Origin: Ktedonobacterales bacterium
GTDB lineage: Bacteria > Chloroflexota > Ktedonobacteria > Ktedonobacterales > Ktedonobacteraceae
Assembly (NCBI GenBank): GCA_027451525.1
Contig: DAIDJF010000011.1
Coordinates: forward strand, 31,259 to 95,258
DNA: 64,000 nt
Direction of reading: 5' to 3'
Shown: piece by piece, positions 51,562-61,434 of the stretch
How positions within the stretch are numbered: the stretch's first letter is position 1
Layout: each line of letters begins with the position of its first letter
Made by a program: the position numbers and the translations under genes
Notes under the pieces: generated by a model
Database searches by the model: none
What the model was told of the DNA's origin: nothing
What the model saw: the letters and a program-made list of their open reading frames with translations, nothing else

Positions 51562-54540
51562 ATGCTCCACTATAGGGAAGACAAAAAACAACTCCACTAC
51601 AAAGCAAAGGAAGAAAAAAGCGTACAAGCTCCTTCCCCTGACATTACCCAGGCGCAGGAACAAATTACACGCTACACAACCTGGCTTGCGACACAATCAC
51701 AATTGGCACAACGCAGCAATACCCAACAAGAAATCAACGCATATATTGATCTTGCAACGAAGGTCGTTGAGATCGACGGGCAGGCAATCCAAACCTTTGC
51801 GCCATTCCGCTACAAATATTCGGCGTTAAGAACCGTCACGCGGAAACAAGTAATCTCATTCTGCATTATGATCGCACTATTCGCAGGTGCTTTGTTTTGG
51901 CATCCTGTCATTATGTTGAGCGGGTTATTAACTGTTATCAGCGTCTTCTACATGCTACACCTCGTGCTCGACTTTTTCCTCGCGTTAGGAACCTTGCAAC
52001 AAAATCCAGAAGAACACATCGATGAAACCCTGATTCACGCGTTGGCCGATGCCGACTGGCCCTGCTACACAATTCTCTGTCCACTCTACAAAGAAGTCTC
52101 CGTGGTGCCACAGTTTGTCAAAGCAATGAAAGCATTAGATTATCCAACGCAGAAGCTACAAATTCTTTTCCTAACTGAAGAAGATGATCTCGAAACGCGG
52201 CAAGCCATTCTCGCACTCCATTTGCCAGCCCATTTTAAGGTTGTGACGGTTCCCGCTGGCTCGCCACGCACCAAACCACGTGCCTGCAACTACGGGCTTT
52301 TAGAGGCAACCGGGCAATATATTGTTATTTATGATGCGGAAGATCAACCAGACCCACTCCAATTGAAAAAAGCAATCCTCACGTTTGCCAACCATGGGCC
52401 ACAATTAGCCTGTGTTCAGGCCAAACTCAATTTCTATAATCCCAATCAGAACATCTTAACACGCTGGTTTACCGCCGAATACTCGCTCTGGTTTGATCTC
52501 ATTCTGCCGGGTTTGCAGCAGGCGGGTTTTATGCTCCCGCTCGGTGGCACATCCAATCACTTTCCAGCCCAAGTCATTCGCGCTCTCGGCGGCTGGGATG
52601 CCTTCAATGTCACAGAAGATTGCGACCTGGGACTGCGCCTGTCCTGGTTCCAGCTTGATACCGTCGTGCTAAATTCCACTACCTACGAGGAGGCAAACTC
52701 ACAATTCAAAAACTGGATTCGCCAGCGTTCGCGCTGGATTAAAGGTTATATGCAAACCTATCTGGTACATATGCGCGAACCCTGGCACTATATCCGCCAT
52801 CGACGTTACCGCGAATTTATCTCGCTCCAACTCATCATCGGCGGCAAATCTGCTGTGCTTTTTATCAATCCACTCCTCTGGCTCTTTTTACTCTCCGCGC
52901 TTCTCTTACGGACCATCGCGGGCACATTTTATAGCCAGATTTTTCTACCCCCCGTTCTGTTGCTCAGCCTGCTCAGCCTTATTCTGGGCAACTTCTTTTA
53001 TGGTTATGCCTACCTTGTCACCTCTATGCATCGTCAACAATATACGCTCGTCAAATGGGCGTTGCTCATTCCGCTCTATTGGATTATGGGCAGCATCGCG
53101 GCTGTAATGGCCCTTATCCAACTGATTACCAAACCGCATTACTGGGAAAAGACTGTTCACGGCCTTCATCTGTCCCAACAAACGCCAGAAGAGCACGAGA
53201 CTGAAATAACCTGGCAGGATGCAGCAGCACTCGTCGCGCAAGTATTGCCCACAGAACAATTCACGCCAGAACGTCAAGAACGTATTCTTGCGGCGAGCAA
53301 ACAACATGTTACGCTACAGGCCCTGACCTTTCCCTCTGTTCAGGCAGCTATCGAGGGCATGATTACACAACCTTTACCCGCCTTTTCGCCGTTGGAACGC
53401 ACGAGACTGCTCACACGCACCCGTCCGTCGTATTCTCTATGGCTGATCGCTCTGCTTTTTATCGCCACCCTTGTCAGCCTGCTTACCAATTGGTATGCGC
53501 TGCAACACCATCTTATCCTCACCAGTGCTAATGCCCGTATGAATCTAGTTCTCAGCCACGCGCTACTCGCAGGACCAGCCAGTTTTATGCAAAGCGCACA
53601 GCATGGTATGGGGCTTCCACTTCAGCCACTGCTAACATTCCCGTTCATTTGGAATACCGCACTCTGGCAGAGCGGACTGGCAGGGAGTATTCCTTCCATG
53701 CTCAGCTACCTTGTAACGACAGCATATATTTTCTTAATAGGGTACGAGATCAGCAAGGACAGTCGCGCCAGTTTTATCGGCGCACTCATTTTTGTCAGCA
53801 ATCCAACTGTACTAGCATTTCAAACATCGCCAGATAATACGTTACTGACACTTACCACAATCATCATGAGCATCTACTACATTCTCCGCTGGACACAGCG
53901 ACAAGATCAAAAAAGTATTATCATCGCCGCGCTCTGTGCCTGTCTCGCAACACTGGCAAGCTACGCAGCGTGGATACTGATTCCGCTCCTGTTGCTTTTA
54001 CTTCCGCTCGTACAAATTATCCGAGGTCACTCATGGGCACGAATCGAAAGCAATCTACTTATCTTCTCACTACCAGCATTTTTAGGCGTGTTCTTGTGGG
54101 GCATCGCGTGCGCTATGGCCTATGGTAACCCGTTGTCATTTCTGACAGTGCAGACATTCTTGCATAACATCTCATGGTCAGAAATAATCACATCTTTCCC
54201 AGGGCAACTTTTCCATACAGAAGGAGAAATGAATCTCGCGCTCGGCTGCGTTGCCTTGACTGTTTTTCTTTTAAAAGCAGAGAGAATGATCAAGATTGCA
54301 CTGTTGCCACTCTTATTCCTGATACCGTTGACATTCGCCAGTGCCCATACTTCCATCCAGTCTCTCTCACCGGCAACGTCCACAATCCTGATGATTGCAT
54401 GCACAGCGATTATGGTAACATTTCTGTCAGGGCGAGCACTGTTACGCAACCATCGTCAATTTCTGGGCGCAATCATCCACGTAGCAAGCAGCATTTATCT
54501 TATTGTGCAACTGATCTTACTCATCCGTATTGGTGCTTAA
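51562..54540 (+). CDS. GT2 glycosyltransferase fused to a PMT-like polytopic membrane domain
   Basis: A 992-residue membrane protein. The N-terminal half is a processive-type GT2 (cellulose-synthase-like): two membrane helices near 100-150, then PLYKE, DAEDQPDP (DxD-like), GGTSNHF, TEDCDLGLRL near residue 351 and QRSRWIKGY near 388, with helices near 435-550. These residues match enzymes that polymerise or export beta-glucan-type chains. The second half, from about 615, has a helix and a lumenal loop, then a run of about nine helices with short loops. It resembles PMT/ArnT-type glycosyltransferases that use lipid-linked sugars. The fusion suggests coupled synthesis and transfer of a surface glycan (inference). 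The ribosome binding site is a modest GGAAAGAAG. Confidence 0.85.
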   Translation: MLHYREDKKQLHYKAKEEKSVQAPSPDITQAQEQITRYTTWLATQSQLAQRSNTQQEINAYIDLATKVVEIDGQAIQTFAPFRYKYSALRTVTRKQVISFCIMIALFAGALFWHPVIMLSGLLTVISVFYMLHLVLDFFLALGTLQQNPEEHIDETLIHALADADWPCYTILCPLYKEVSVVPQFVKAMKALDYPTQKLQILFLTEEDDLETRQAILALHLPAHFKVVTVPAGSPRTKPRACNYGLLEATGQYIVIYDAEDQPDPLQLKKAILTFANHGPQLACVQAKLNFYNPNQNILTRWFTAEYSLWFDLILPGLQQAGFMLPLGGTSNHFPAQVIRALGGWDAFNVTEDCDLGLRLSWFQLDTVVLNSTTYEEANSQFKNWIRQRSRWIKGYMQTYLVHMREPWHYIRHRRYREFISLQLIIGGKSAVLFINPLLWLFLLSALLLRTIAGTFYSQIFLPPVLLLSLLSLILGNFFYGYAYLVTSMHRQQYTLVKWALLIPLYWIMGSIAAVMALIQLITKPHYWEKTVHGLHLSQQTPEEHETEITWQDAAALVAQVLPTEQFTPERQERILAASKQHVTLQALTFPSVQAAIEGMITQPLPAFSPLERTRLLTRTRPSYSLWLIALLFIATLVSLLTNWYALQHHLILTSANARMNLVLSHALLAGPASFMQSAQHGMGLPLQPLLTFPFIWNTALWQSGLAGSIPSMLSYLVTTAYIFLIGYEISKDSRASFIGALIFVSNPTVLAFQTSPDNTLLTLTTIIMSIYYILRWTQRQDQKSIIIAALCACLATLASYAAWILIPLLLLLLPLVQIIRGHSWARIESNLLIFSLPAFLGVFLWGIACAMAYGNPLSFLTVQTFLHNISWSEIITSFPGQLFHTEGEMNLALGCVALTVFLLKAERMIKIALLPLLFLIPLTFASAHTSIQSLSPATSTILMIACTAIMVTFLSGRALLRNHRQFLGAIIHVASSIYLIVQLILLIRIGA

Positions 54541-54573
54541 AGCCTGTACATCACTTTTAGACAAAGCAACCAA

Positions 54574-55293
54574 TTAATCCGCCAGTGGATTCACGCCATC
54601 CCACGTGCCAGAGGAAGCGACTGGAAGGAAACGCGCGAACAGATCTTCCTTATACCAGCTTTCGCGGCGTGTACGGCGCACAACCTCGCTATGTGGCGTC
54701 GGACCATAGGCAAATGCGGTAATATCGGGCAATGTACGCCACACGCTCAGGGTTGCCTGATAGAGCAGAGGTGCCTCGCCCACGCCTACAGAGTTGATGA
54801 GCGAGGGTTGCTGGAGCAGATGCTGCGCGACAGCGGGAACAGCATCAAGGAAAGTACGCACTTTTGTGGCATACAGCGTTGCGCGGGTTAAAATCACCCA
54901 GGGACCAGGGGTTGGCGCGGGAGCAGGAGCAAAACGCGCAAATGGATCGCTACCGCCCCATTGCCCATGCCAGCGTACAGGCACCATCTGCACGCTCCAC
55001 ACTTCTGCACTCTGTCGCCGGACCCGCTGCATCATATGCGATTGCGCCTCAAACTGTTTGAGCGCGGCAAGTGAGTCCCAGACAGTAAAAAGTGCCGAGC
55101 GTTGCAAATCAGCATGAGGATCGAACACGCGCCCCTGCCCCACGCCAAGTAAACGCCAGAAACGTAACCCTGGCGTTCTAGCCAGGGTGAGACGATCAAA
55201 ACCAAGGTAAAAAAGCGTCTGAATACCAGCCTGTGCTGGATGGCGCGCAAGCATAAAAGCCACTATTGGCTCGTGTTCCTCCACATGCATCAT
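54574..55293 (-). CDS. CrtA-like (spheroidene monooxygenase family) protein
   Basis: A 239-residue protein of the spheroidene monooxygenase (CrtA) family, heme-containing oxygenases first known from carotenoid synthesis in purple bacteria. Visible family segments include LRFWRLLGVGQGRVFDP, ALFTVWDSLAALKQFE, WVILTRATL and SWYKEDLFARF. No other carotenoid gene is in the window, and many relatives occur in non-carotenogenic bacteria as general heme or antibiotic-type monooxygenase-like proteins. Function is therefore not secured. The ATG (two adjacent Met codons) is preceded by a weak GGAACGG. It lies 24 bp downstream of the permuted NlpC/P60-like gene and may share its transcript. Confidence 0.72.
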   Translation of the reverse strand: MMHVEEHEPIVAFMLARHPAQAGIQTLFYLGFDRLTLARTPGLRFWRLLGVGQGRVFDPHADLQRSALFTVWDSLAALKQFEAQSHMMQRVRRQSAEVWSVQMVPVRWHGQWGGSDPFARFAPAPAPTPGPWVILTRATLYATKVRTFLDAVPAVAQHLLQQPSLINSVGVGEAPLLYQATLSVWRTLPDITAFAYGPTPHSEVVRRTRRESWYKEDLFARFLPVASSGTWDGVNPLAD

Positions 55294-55317
55294 ACCGTTC
55301 CAAATTTCTAGCCTCGC

Positions 55318-56340
55318 TTATTCAGGACGAATCGGCTTCATCAGGTCAAGTACTGCCTGCTCTTCTTGGCTGTGCGGCACATAGTCAGCAGGAGCCTCGT
55401 CAATCTGCCAGACCGCTCCCGCCTGGATGATATATCGCCACACCAGATTTTGGCTCAAGTTCACGTCGGCAGGCGTGGTCGTCTTCAAAAAGTTGACGAC
55501 GCGCTGTGGTAGATCGTCACCAAGCTTGAGTTTGCCCGTTTGAATCTGCTGGATATAGTCAGGGATAACCCCATCTTGATCATGACGAAAGATAATGCGC
55601 GCCAGATTGCTCAGATTTTGCATGGCAGCATCATGTGCGGCTACATCTGAGCTAGCCAACGCATTCATGATACGACGACGCAAGGCCGAAAAAAAGCTAT
55701 ACTGCACAAGACCGCTACAGATAAAGCGTGTGACCGACGAATCGGCACTATGCTGCTCATCACGTTTCGCAAACCATTGCGCGACATTGTTGGAAACCTC
55801 CGACAACGTCCCGATATGATAATAGTCAGCCAGTCGTTTAACATAGAGCGCGGTCAACTCGTCAATTACATCCTGATCATACAGATTATTGATCTGATCT
55901 ACAGCCATGCCACGTACATGACGCAAATACGCGATACCATGAGTATCTTCCGGGTCATGAGGATTATGAGAGGCAATCTCCTGAGGGGTTTCGACATACC
56001 AGTCTAACGGAATGCGACGAATACCAACGGTGAACTGTGAAAATGGCGTCACCTCATTGCGCCAGCTTGCCACACGGATACCGGTCGTCATAGCTTCAAC
56101 CAGAAAGGTATTGTCGAAGCCCTGATGCGGGTCGCTCAAGAGATACATAAGAGCTGTATGGCTCCAATGGCTGTTTGTGCCAAAGCGTATCAAGTGACTA
56201 AATACATCAGTCGTTTTCTGGTTGGCACGCAATACAACGTCGGCAACACGTATATAGGCATGCGCGGCATCTTCTTTGAGGAAATAATCCAGGGGGTCGG
56301 GCGCGACTTTAGTCGCACGATAATTCTTAGTGCCTGTCAT
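55318..56340 (-). CDS. Putative permuted NlpC/P60 (YiiX/YebB-like) cysteine hydrolase
   Basis: A 340-residue protein of unknown function with the key pattern of circularly permuted papain-fold hydrolases. His61 lies in NSHWSHTALMY, followed by VEAMTTGIRV near 81-90, and Cys208 in RFICSGLVQ. In the YiiX/LRAT-like group the His precedes the Cys in this way. About 110 residues separate the two strands, longer than in YiiX, and a further 130 residues after the Cys form a helical tail. No signal peptide is visible. The substrate could be an amide or lipid ester. The ATG has AAGGAGAG ahead of it. It lies immediately upstream of the CrtA-like gene. Confidence 0.6.
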   Translation of the reverse strand: MTGTKNYRATKVAPDPLDYFLKEDAAHAYIRVADVVLRANQKTTDVFSHLIRFGTNSHWSHTALMYLLSDPHQGFDNTFLVEAMTTGIRVASWRNEVTPFSQFTVGIRRIPLDWYVETPQEIASHNPHDPEDTHGIAYLRHVRGMAVDQINNLYDQDVIDELTALYVKRLADYYHIGTLSEVSNNVAQWFAKRDEQHSADSSVTRFICSGLVQYSFFSALRRRIMNALASSDVAAHDAAMQNLSNLARIIFRHDQDGVIPDYIQQIQTGKLKLGDDLPQRVVNFLKTTTPADVNLSQNLVWRYIIQAGAVWQIDEAPADYVPHSQEEQAVLDLMKPIRPE

Positions 56341-56542
56341 AATAATGGCTCTCCTTACAATAGTGGCTGTATGCTCTCAGTATGTATCAGATAAGCTAGT
56401 TTTGCAAGCCCACTTGCATATATCAGAGTAGCGTTTTTGGAATAATTGCGGTATAAAGAAAGAGAAACCGTTAACCTGTGTTCCTCCACTCTAGTAGAAC
56501 AAAGAGAACACCCTATTGACCCGTAGACAGAAGGACAGAAGA

Positions 56543-57262
56543 ATGGCGACAACAATACGTGTGACTATCTGGAATGAATATCGGCATGAACGCCATAATC
56601 CTAAAGTGGCCGCCGTTTATCCCGATGGTATCCATACAACCATTGCGCGCGCTTTAGAGACAAACGGCTTTCAGACGCGAACCGCAACGCTTGACGAACC
56701 AGAGCACGGTTTGACAAAAGAAGTGCTTGAACAAACCGACGTACTCATCTGGTGGGGTCATATGGCCCACAAAGACGTGAGTGACGAAATCGTTGAGCGC
56801 GTCCATCAGCGCGTGTTAGACGGCATGGGGCTGATCGTGTTACACTCTGGTCATTTCTCGAAGATTTTCAAACGCTTGATGGGCACGACCTGCGATCTGA
56901 AATGGCGCGAGAGCAACGATCACGAGCGTATCTGGGTGGTCGCGCCCGGTCATCCTATCACTGAAGGTCTGGGCGAATATATCGAGCTTGAACACGAAGA
57001 GATGTATGGCGAGCATTTTGATATTCCCGCACCTGAAACACTCGTGTTCGTCAGTTGGTTTAGCGGTGGCGAGGTATTTAGAAGTGGCTGCTGTTACACA
57101 CGTGGACGCGGCAAAATCTTCTATTTCCGCCCCGGTCACGAGACAATTCCTACCTATCATAACTCCGAGGTGCAGCGCGTCATCAGCAACGCAGTGCGCT
57201 GGGCCGCCCCCGTTCAGGGTGCGCAACGTCTTTTCGGCAATAGACCTGCTCTGGAAAAATAG
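56543..57262 (+). CDS. ThuA-domain (trehalose utilization-like) protein
   Basis: A 239-residue protein of the ThuA family, a class I glutamine-amidotransferase-like fold. Segments are [10 protein letters not shown], the [17 protein letters not shown] strand, [20 protein letters not shown], and [17 protein letters not shown]. ThuA takes part in disaccharide oxidation in rhizobia, but for most members the reaction is unknown. The ATG at 56543 has AAGGA seven bases upstream; the open frame begins earlier at 56516. The protein is soluble. It is followed by an imperfect 19-bp hairpin and converges with an ABC exporter operon. Confidence 0.88.
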   Translation: MATTIRVTIWNEYRHERHNPKVAAVYPDGIHTTIARALETNGFQTRTATLDEPEHGLTKEVLEQTDVLIWWGHMAHKDVSDEIVERVHQRVLDGMGLIVLHSGHFSKIFKRLMGTTCDLKWRESNDHERIWVVAPGHPITEGLGEYIELEHEEMYGEHFDIPAPETLVFVSWFSGGEVFRSGCCYTRGRGKIFYFRPGHETIPTYHNSEVQRVISNAVRWAAPVQGAQRLFGNRPALEK

Positions 57263-57278
57263 TAACCTTACGTCATCC

Positions 57279-57318
57279 AGCATGGCATACACCGCAACAT
57301 TGCGGCGTATGCCATGCT
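57279..57318. terminator. Bidirectional terminator between ThuA and the ABC exporter operon
   Basis: Left arm 57279-57297 and right arm 57300-57318 pair at 18 of 19 positions (AGCATGGCATAC at the base). On the plus strand TTTGTT follows. The gap between the two convergent stop codons is about 75 bp, so it probably serves both. Confidence 0.72.
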
Positions 57319-57336
57319 TTGTTCAATACACAAAAT

Positions 57337-59115
57337 TTATTTAGACACACTCCCATCATCACCCTTCCACAACCTCCCCATCTCTTCATTGGTGGCAAGC
57401 AACTCTTCCAATGTCCCTTCGGCGTCGATGCTACCGTCTTTAAGAACGATGATATGATCGGCACGTTGTAGAACGGCACGTCTATGTGTGACAACAAGAC
57501 AGGTTACGTCTTCACGTGCAAAGATGCGTTCCCAAAGGGTTCGTTCGGTCTCGACGTCTAACGCGCTAGACAGGTCATCAATCACCAGCAAATCGGCAGC
57601 GCGCACCAGCATACGTGCCGCCGCGACACGCTGCACTTGACCGCCTGAGAGCTTGACGCCGCGCGTGCCCACGGGCGTTTCCAATCCCGCTTCCAGGGTC
57701 TGCACATCGTGATCGAGAACGGCAGCCCACACGGCCCGCGCCAGATCCGTAGGGTTATCGGGAAGTCCCAGCAGGATATTTTGCTTGAGCCTCTCGCTGA
57801 ACAGGCGCGGCACCTGCGCCGTGTATGCAACGCGGGGTGGCACAAGGAAGGAAGCCGCGTCATCCACACGATGGCCGTTCCACCTGATCTCGCCCGCCTG
57901 CTTGGGTAGCAAGCCCAGAAAGACTTGGAGCAACGTGGTCTTCCCGCTACCAGTGCGCCCAGTTACCACCGTCAGCGAGCCACGCCGCAGGCACAGGTTT
58001 ACATCCCTAATACCCCCCCCTGACTGCGCGTGACAATAGGTCAACGCTTGTGCTTCTACCAACATCAAGCGATCAGTTGTCTCATGTGTGAGAGATGGCA
58101 CACTGGGCAAGGGACCTTGCAGGTGTAACGGAGAGGGGGCCACCAGCGCGGCAGATGGAACGTCACCCATCAAGTCACCCATTCGTGCAAAAGCGACACC
58201 CGTCTGCCGATAGACAGCCAGGAACTGACCGAGTCCAGTAGCAAAATCAGCAATGAAGCCGAGGTACAAGACAAACAGGGCAAAGTCCCCCACCGTCATG
58301 CTACTAACCCGCAAACTGTTAGCCGCCAACAACATAATAAGACCCGTGCCCACACCCACTGCATTAGCAGTAAGGGCATCCAGAACCTGCGTTGCCAGGC
58401 GATCAGTCAGCATCGCAGTACGACGCTGCTCGTTCAGTCGTCGGAAGTGTTGCACAATACGCTCTTCAGCACCTGAGGCTTGCACTGTCTGTACCGCTGT
58501 CAAGATATCACCGATGGCTCCTGTGACCTGACTGGTAGCCTGACTACTAGCAGCGCGGTAAAGACTAAGTTTGGCACTCGCCCGCCGCACGACTATCACT
58601 ATAAGCATGAGAGGAAGAATGGCAATCAGCGTTATACGTACATTGATATGCAGGAGTACCAGGAATGCCCCCAAGGCAAGCAGGCCCTGACCAGTAATCT
58701 CATCGGACCAATCCAGACAGTCCTCTGCCTGATAGGCATCGTCACGAAAACGGCTGATAGCCTCGCCAATAGAATAGGTCAACGCATGAGCACCTGGACG
58801 CTTCAAGATGTGTTGCAGTAAGTTACGGCGTAGTAATCCACTCATCGTAAAGCGCAAGATGATTTCGACAAAGCCTGCGATGAGCCAGACGATCACACGC
58901 CCCACAGCCAGCACCACTAACAGCAAAATGAGTCCAGTCGTCCCCATAGGCAACGGGGATTGTCCTGTTAGCGTATCAAAGAAGGCACGGGCAACTAGTC
59001 CAGCCAGGAGAAATGACAGGCTAAATGTGCCCCACAAAGCGGCATGGAGCAGATAGAGCCAGAGTTTGTAACGTGCCATGTTCAATAGATAACGCCAGGT
59101 CGGAAATGCTTTCAT
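57337..59115 (-). CDS. ABC exporter half-transporter (degenerate-site subunit)
   Basis: A 592-residue half-transporter with six predicted membrane helices (about 20-310), then a nucleotide-binding domain. Walker A is [14 protein letters not shown], the signature is [13 protein letters not shown], and Walker B reads [12 protein letters not shown], where the catalytic Glu is Asp. Paired with the subunit encoded upstream (Walker B with Glu, signature LSAGQ), this gives one consensus and one degenerate ATP site, as in heterodimeric multidrug exporters such as BmrCD. The start codon overlaps the previous stop by four bases (ATGA). The substrate is unknown. Confidence 0.92.
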   Translation of the reverse strand: MKAFPTWRYLLNMARYKLWLYLLHAALWGTFSLSFLLAGLVARAFFDTLTGQSPLPMGTTGLILLLVVLAVGRVIVWLIAGFVEIILRFTMSGLLRRNLLQHILKRPGAHALTYSIGEAISRFRDDAYQAEDCLDWSDEITGQGLLALGAFLVLLHINVRITLIAILPLMLIVIVVRRASAKLSLYRAASSQATSQVTGAIGDILTAVQTVQASGAEERIVQHFRRLNEQRRTAMLTDRLATQVLDALTANAVGVGTGLIMLLAANSLRVSSMTVGDFALFVLYLGFIADFATGLGQFLAVYRQTGVAFARMGDLMGDVPSAALVAPSPLHLQGPLPSVPSLTHETTDRLMLVEAQALTYCHAQSGGGIRDVNLCLRRGSLTVVTGRTGSGKTTLLQVFLGLLPKQAGEIRWNGHRVDDAASFLVPPRVAYTAQVPRLFSERLKQNILLGLPDNPTDLARAVWAAVLDHDVQTLEAGLETPVGTRGVKLSGGQVQRVAAARMLVRAADLLVIDDLSSALDVETERTLWERIFAREDVTCLVVTHRRAVLQRADHIIVLKDGSIDAEGTLEELLATNEEMGRLWKGDDGSVSK

Positions 59116-60857
59116 CGAGAGACCTCCAAAGCTTCGACCCGCAATAACTCCGCAAAGCGCGAGCTAGGATCGGCAGCAAGAGCCAGCCGTGGCCCATATT
59201 CACGCACCCGCCCATCCTCCAGCACAAGAATGTCATCGGCATATGCGAGCGTGGTCAGCCGATGCGCCACGATGATCCCAGTGCCGACTTCGAGCAAACG
59301 CCCCAGTGCCGCCTGCACCATCCGATCTGTGGCGGGATCAAGGCGTGAAGATGGCTCGTCCAGGATGACCAGATCGGGTTCGCGCAACAAAATGCGCGCA
59401 CAAGCCAGTACCTGTGCCTGTCCAGCAGAGAGTTTGGCCCCATCAGGCCCCAACAGGGTATCTAGCCCACGTGGCAGTTCCTCTAACCAACTGGTCAGGC
59501 CCAGGGTATCCAAGACTGCGTAAAGCTGTTTATCTGGTACACTTTCATCGAAGAGCGTCAAGTTGTCACGCACGCTGGCATGGAACAAGTGAACTTCCTG
59601 GGTCACCAGACCAATACGCGCTCGCACTGCTGTCAGGCGGACTGTTCTCAGGTCCACACCGCCCAGGCGCACGACGCCAACCAGAGGATCATAGAAGCGC
59701 AGAAGGAGCCGTATCAGTGTGGTCTTCCCACTGCCTGTACGTCCCACAATACCCAGCACACGGCCCGGCGCAAGTGACACGTTGATATCGCGCAGAACTG
59801 GCACGTCCTCCCCATAACCAAATGAGACGCTATCCAGTTCCACCGCTAGCGGACCGGGCGGTAGCGTGATGCCAGGACCATCGACCACACGCGGGACTGT
59901 ACTCAGAAGTGCCTGAATACGCACTATACTGGCGTCCGCCTGCTGCAAGTCTTGCACTTCGTTGCGCAATTGCTCGGTCGGTTGGCGCAACATCTCGGTA
60001 CACTGAAAGATTAGATAGACGGTGCCGATAGTTAACGTGCCAGCCTTGAAGAGCATGGCACTTAAAGCAAAAGCAGCCACAGTGCCGAGTGCAAACAGTC
60101 CTAGACTAGTAGCCCCCAGACTATAGCCCCACATCTGCGCCTTGCGCGTCACAGTCAACCATGCGCGCATCATCTCAGCGCAACGGCGCAGCACAAATGT
60201 GCTAGCCTTGCTAGAATGTATATCTTCCAGACCAGCCAGATATTCGCCCAGAAAGCTATAGAAATCGGCGTTCGCCTGGCGATCTGCTGCCCAGGCTGGC
60301 GCAGCCACAGTGTGGATGCCCATCATGATGACTAAAGCGAGTATAACAAACGTACTCATTCCCAAGCCTACACGCCAGTCCACATGGTAGAGCAGTCCGA
60401 GCACGCCAAGCAACAAGATACCATTGCCAACCACATAGACCACAAAGCGCGAGAAGAAGCGGGCCAGAGTGGCTACGTCCCCATCCACACGTTCGATCAG
60501 CTCGCCCGGTGTATGGGCGGTATGAAAGGTCGCATCCAATCGTAGCAGGTGGGCGACAAGGTCCGCCCGTAGCGCATTTGTGGCCGCCCAGCTCACATTT
60601 TCGGCCACATAAGTTTCGGCAATAGCCAGGCCCTGTCCCGCCAGAGCCAGCCCCATAGTCAGCAATGCTAGAACGGCCAGATCACGCATACTTCCACCAG
60701 TGGTAGCCTGATCGATGAAGCGGCTTGCTACCAGTGGCGTAATCACCTGTACACAAATGGTACTACACAAAATCACAGCGAGTAGGAGTATCCGTAACCA
60801 GTGCGGCCGCAGATAGTGAGCCAATAGTTGCCAGTAATGTCTCAATTGAACGTACAT
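59112..60857 (-). CDS. ABC exporter half-transporter (catalytic-site subunit)
   Basis: A 581-residue half-transporter with six predicted membrane helices and a C-terminal nucleotide-binding domain. Walker A is [14 protein letters not shown], the signature is [13 protein letters not shown], and Walker B is [12 protein letters not shown] with the catalytic Glu. The LSAGQ variation is the counterpart of the degenerate partner downstream, as expected for a heterodimer. ATG at 60857 is adjacent to a TTG at 60860; AAGGA lies roughly 13 bases before the ATG. It is the first gene of a two-gene operon. The likely function is export of a drug, lipid or peptide. Confidence 0.92.
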   Translation of the reverse strand: MYVQLRHYWQLLAHYLRPHWLRILLLAVILCSTICVQVITPLVASRFIDQATTGGSMRDLAVLALLTMGLALAGQGLAIAETYVAENVSWAATNALRADLVAHLLRLDATFHTAHTPGELIERVDGDVATLARFFSRFVVYVVGNGILLLGVLGLLYHVDWRVGLGMSTFVILALVIMMGIHTVAAPAWAADRQANADFYSFLGEYLAGLEDIHSSKASTFVLRRCAEMMRAWLTVTRKAQMWGYSLGATSLGLFALGTVAAFALSAMLFKAGTLTIGTVYLIFQCTEMLRQPTEQLRNEVQDLQQADASIVRIQALLSTVPRVVDGPGITLPPGPLAVELDSVSFGYGEDVPVLRDINVSLAPGRVLGIVGRTGSGKTTLIRLLLRFYDPLVGVVRLGGVDLRTVRLTAVRARIGLVTQEVHLFHASVRDNLTLFDESVPDKQLYAVLDTLGLTSWLEELPRGLDTLLGPDGAKLSAGQAQVLACARILLREPDLVILDEPSSRLDPATDRMVQAALGRLLEVGTGIIVAHRLTTLAYADDILVLEDGRVREYGPRLALAADPSSRFAELLRVEALEVSR

Positions 60858-61434
60858 CAATCTATGGGTTTCCTTTCGCTCAAGAGGAGCGTTGCAGAGA
60901 GAGTTTGTGGGATATGAGCCTACTCAAATTGTGTGTACTGCATATGCTCTGCTCGATTATGCACAGAGGATTGCGTATGCGCGTAACGCATAATGAGGTA
61001 GGTTAGTGGAGTGGAGTATGGTGGTGCTGAGCGAAAGGCACTATGCCACTGCCCGCAATGAGCAGACAAACAAAAAAGCCTCGCGAGGCAAAGTGGGCAG
61101 GTTATGAAAAGCACAGGGAGACCTACAAAGGAGATGAATACCTCTCTGTAGTCTCTCTCAAAAAAGCGTATGATCGCGCTTCTAAACACAAAATCATCGC
61201 GAATTTAATTGCAGACACAGCTCACTTCGTGTAGCAACACCTTTGCTGTGGTTGAAGACATGATGAATATTACCTCCGTAAACAAGTTAAACGAATCATA
61301 CCCTCCGCTTACTCAAAAGTCAAGCATGTAGAAGCAATAAAGAAGTTCCCTTGAACAGTAAAAACAGACAGGAGAGAAGCTGTGTATGCTATAGTATGCT
61401 ATAGTAGCTCATCTTCGCAGAAAGGAATCATACA
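60858..61434. other. Intergenic region of 577 bp, no credible gene
   Basis: The ABC operon and the permease gene diverge from this gap. Two overlapping opposite-strand open frames around 60920-61234 look like chance frames: basic or Cys/Arg-rich composition, no ribosome binding site. The right edge carries the tandem repeat at 61385-61404. Confidence 0.5.
61385..61404 (+). promoter_or_regulatory. Tandem 10-bp direct repeat upstream of the permease gene
   Basis: TATGCTATAG occurs twice in direct succession, 31 bp before the TTG start of the permease. Each copy contains the palindrome CTATAG. It could be an operator for a nucleobase-responsive regulator or overlap the -10 region (TATAGT). Confidence 0.4.

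Noticed and set aside
60920..61234. Two overlapping opposite-strand open frames upstream of the ABC operon
   Set aside because: Neither has a ribosome binding site or recognisable domain; both look like chance frames.
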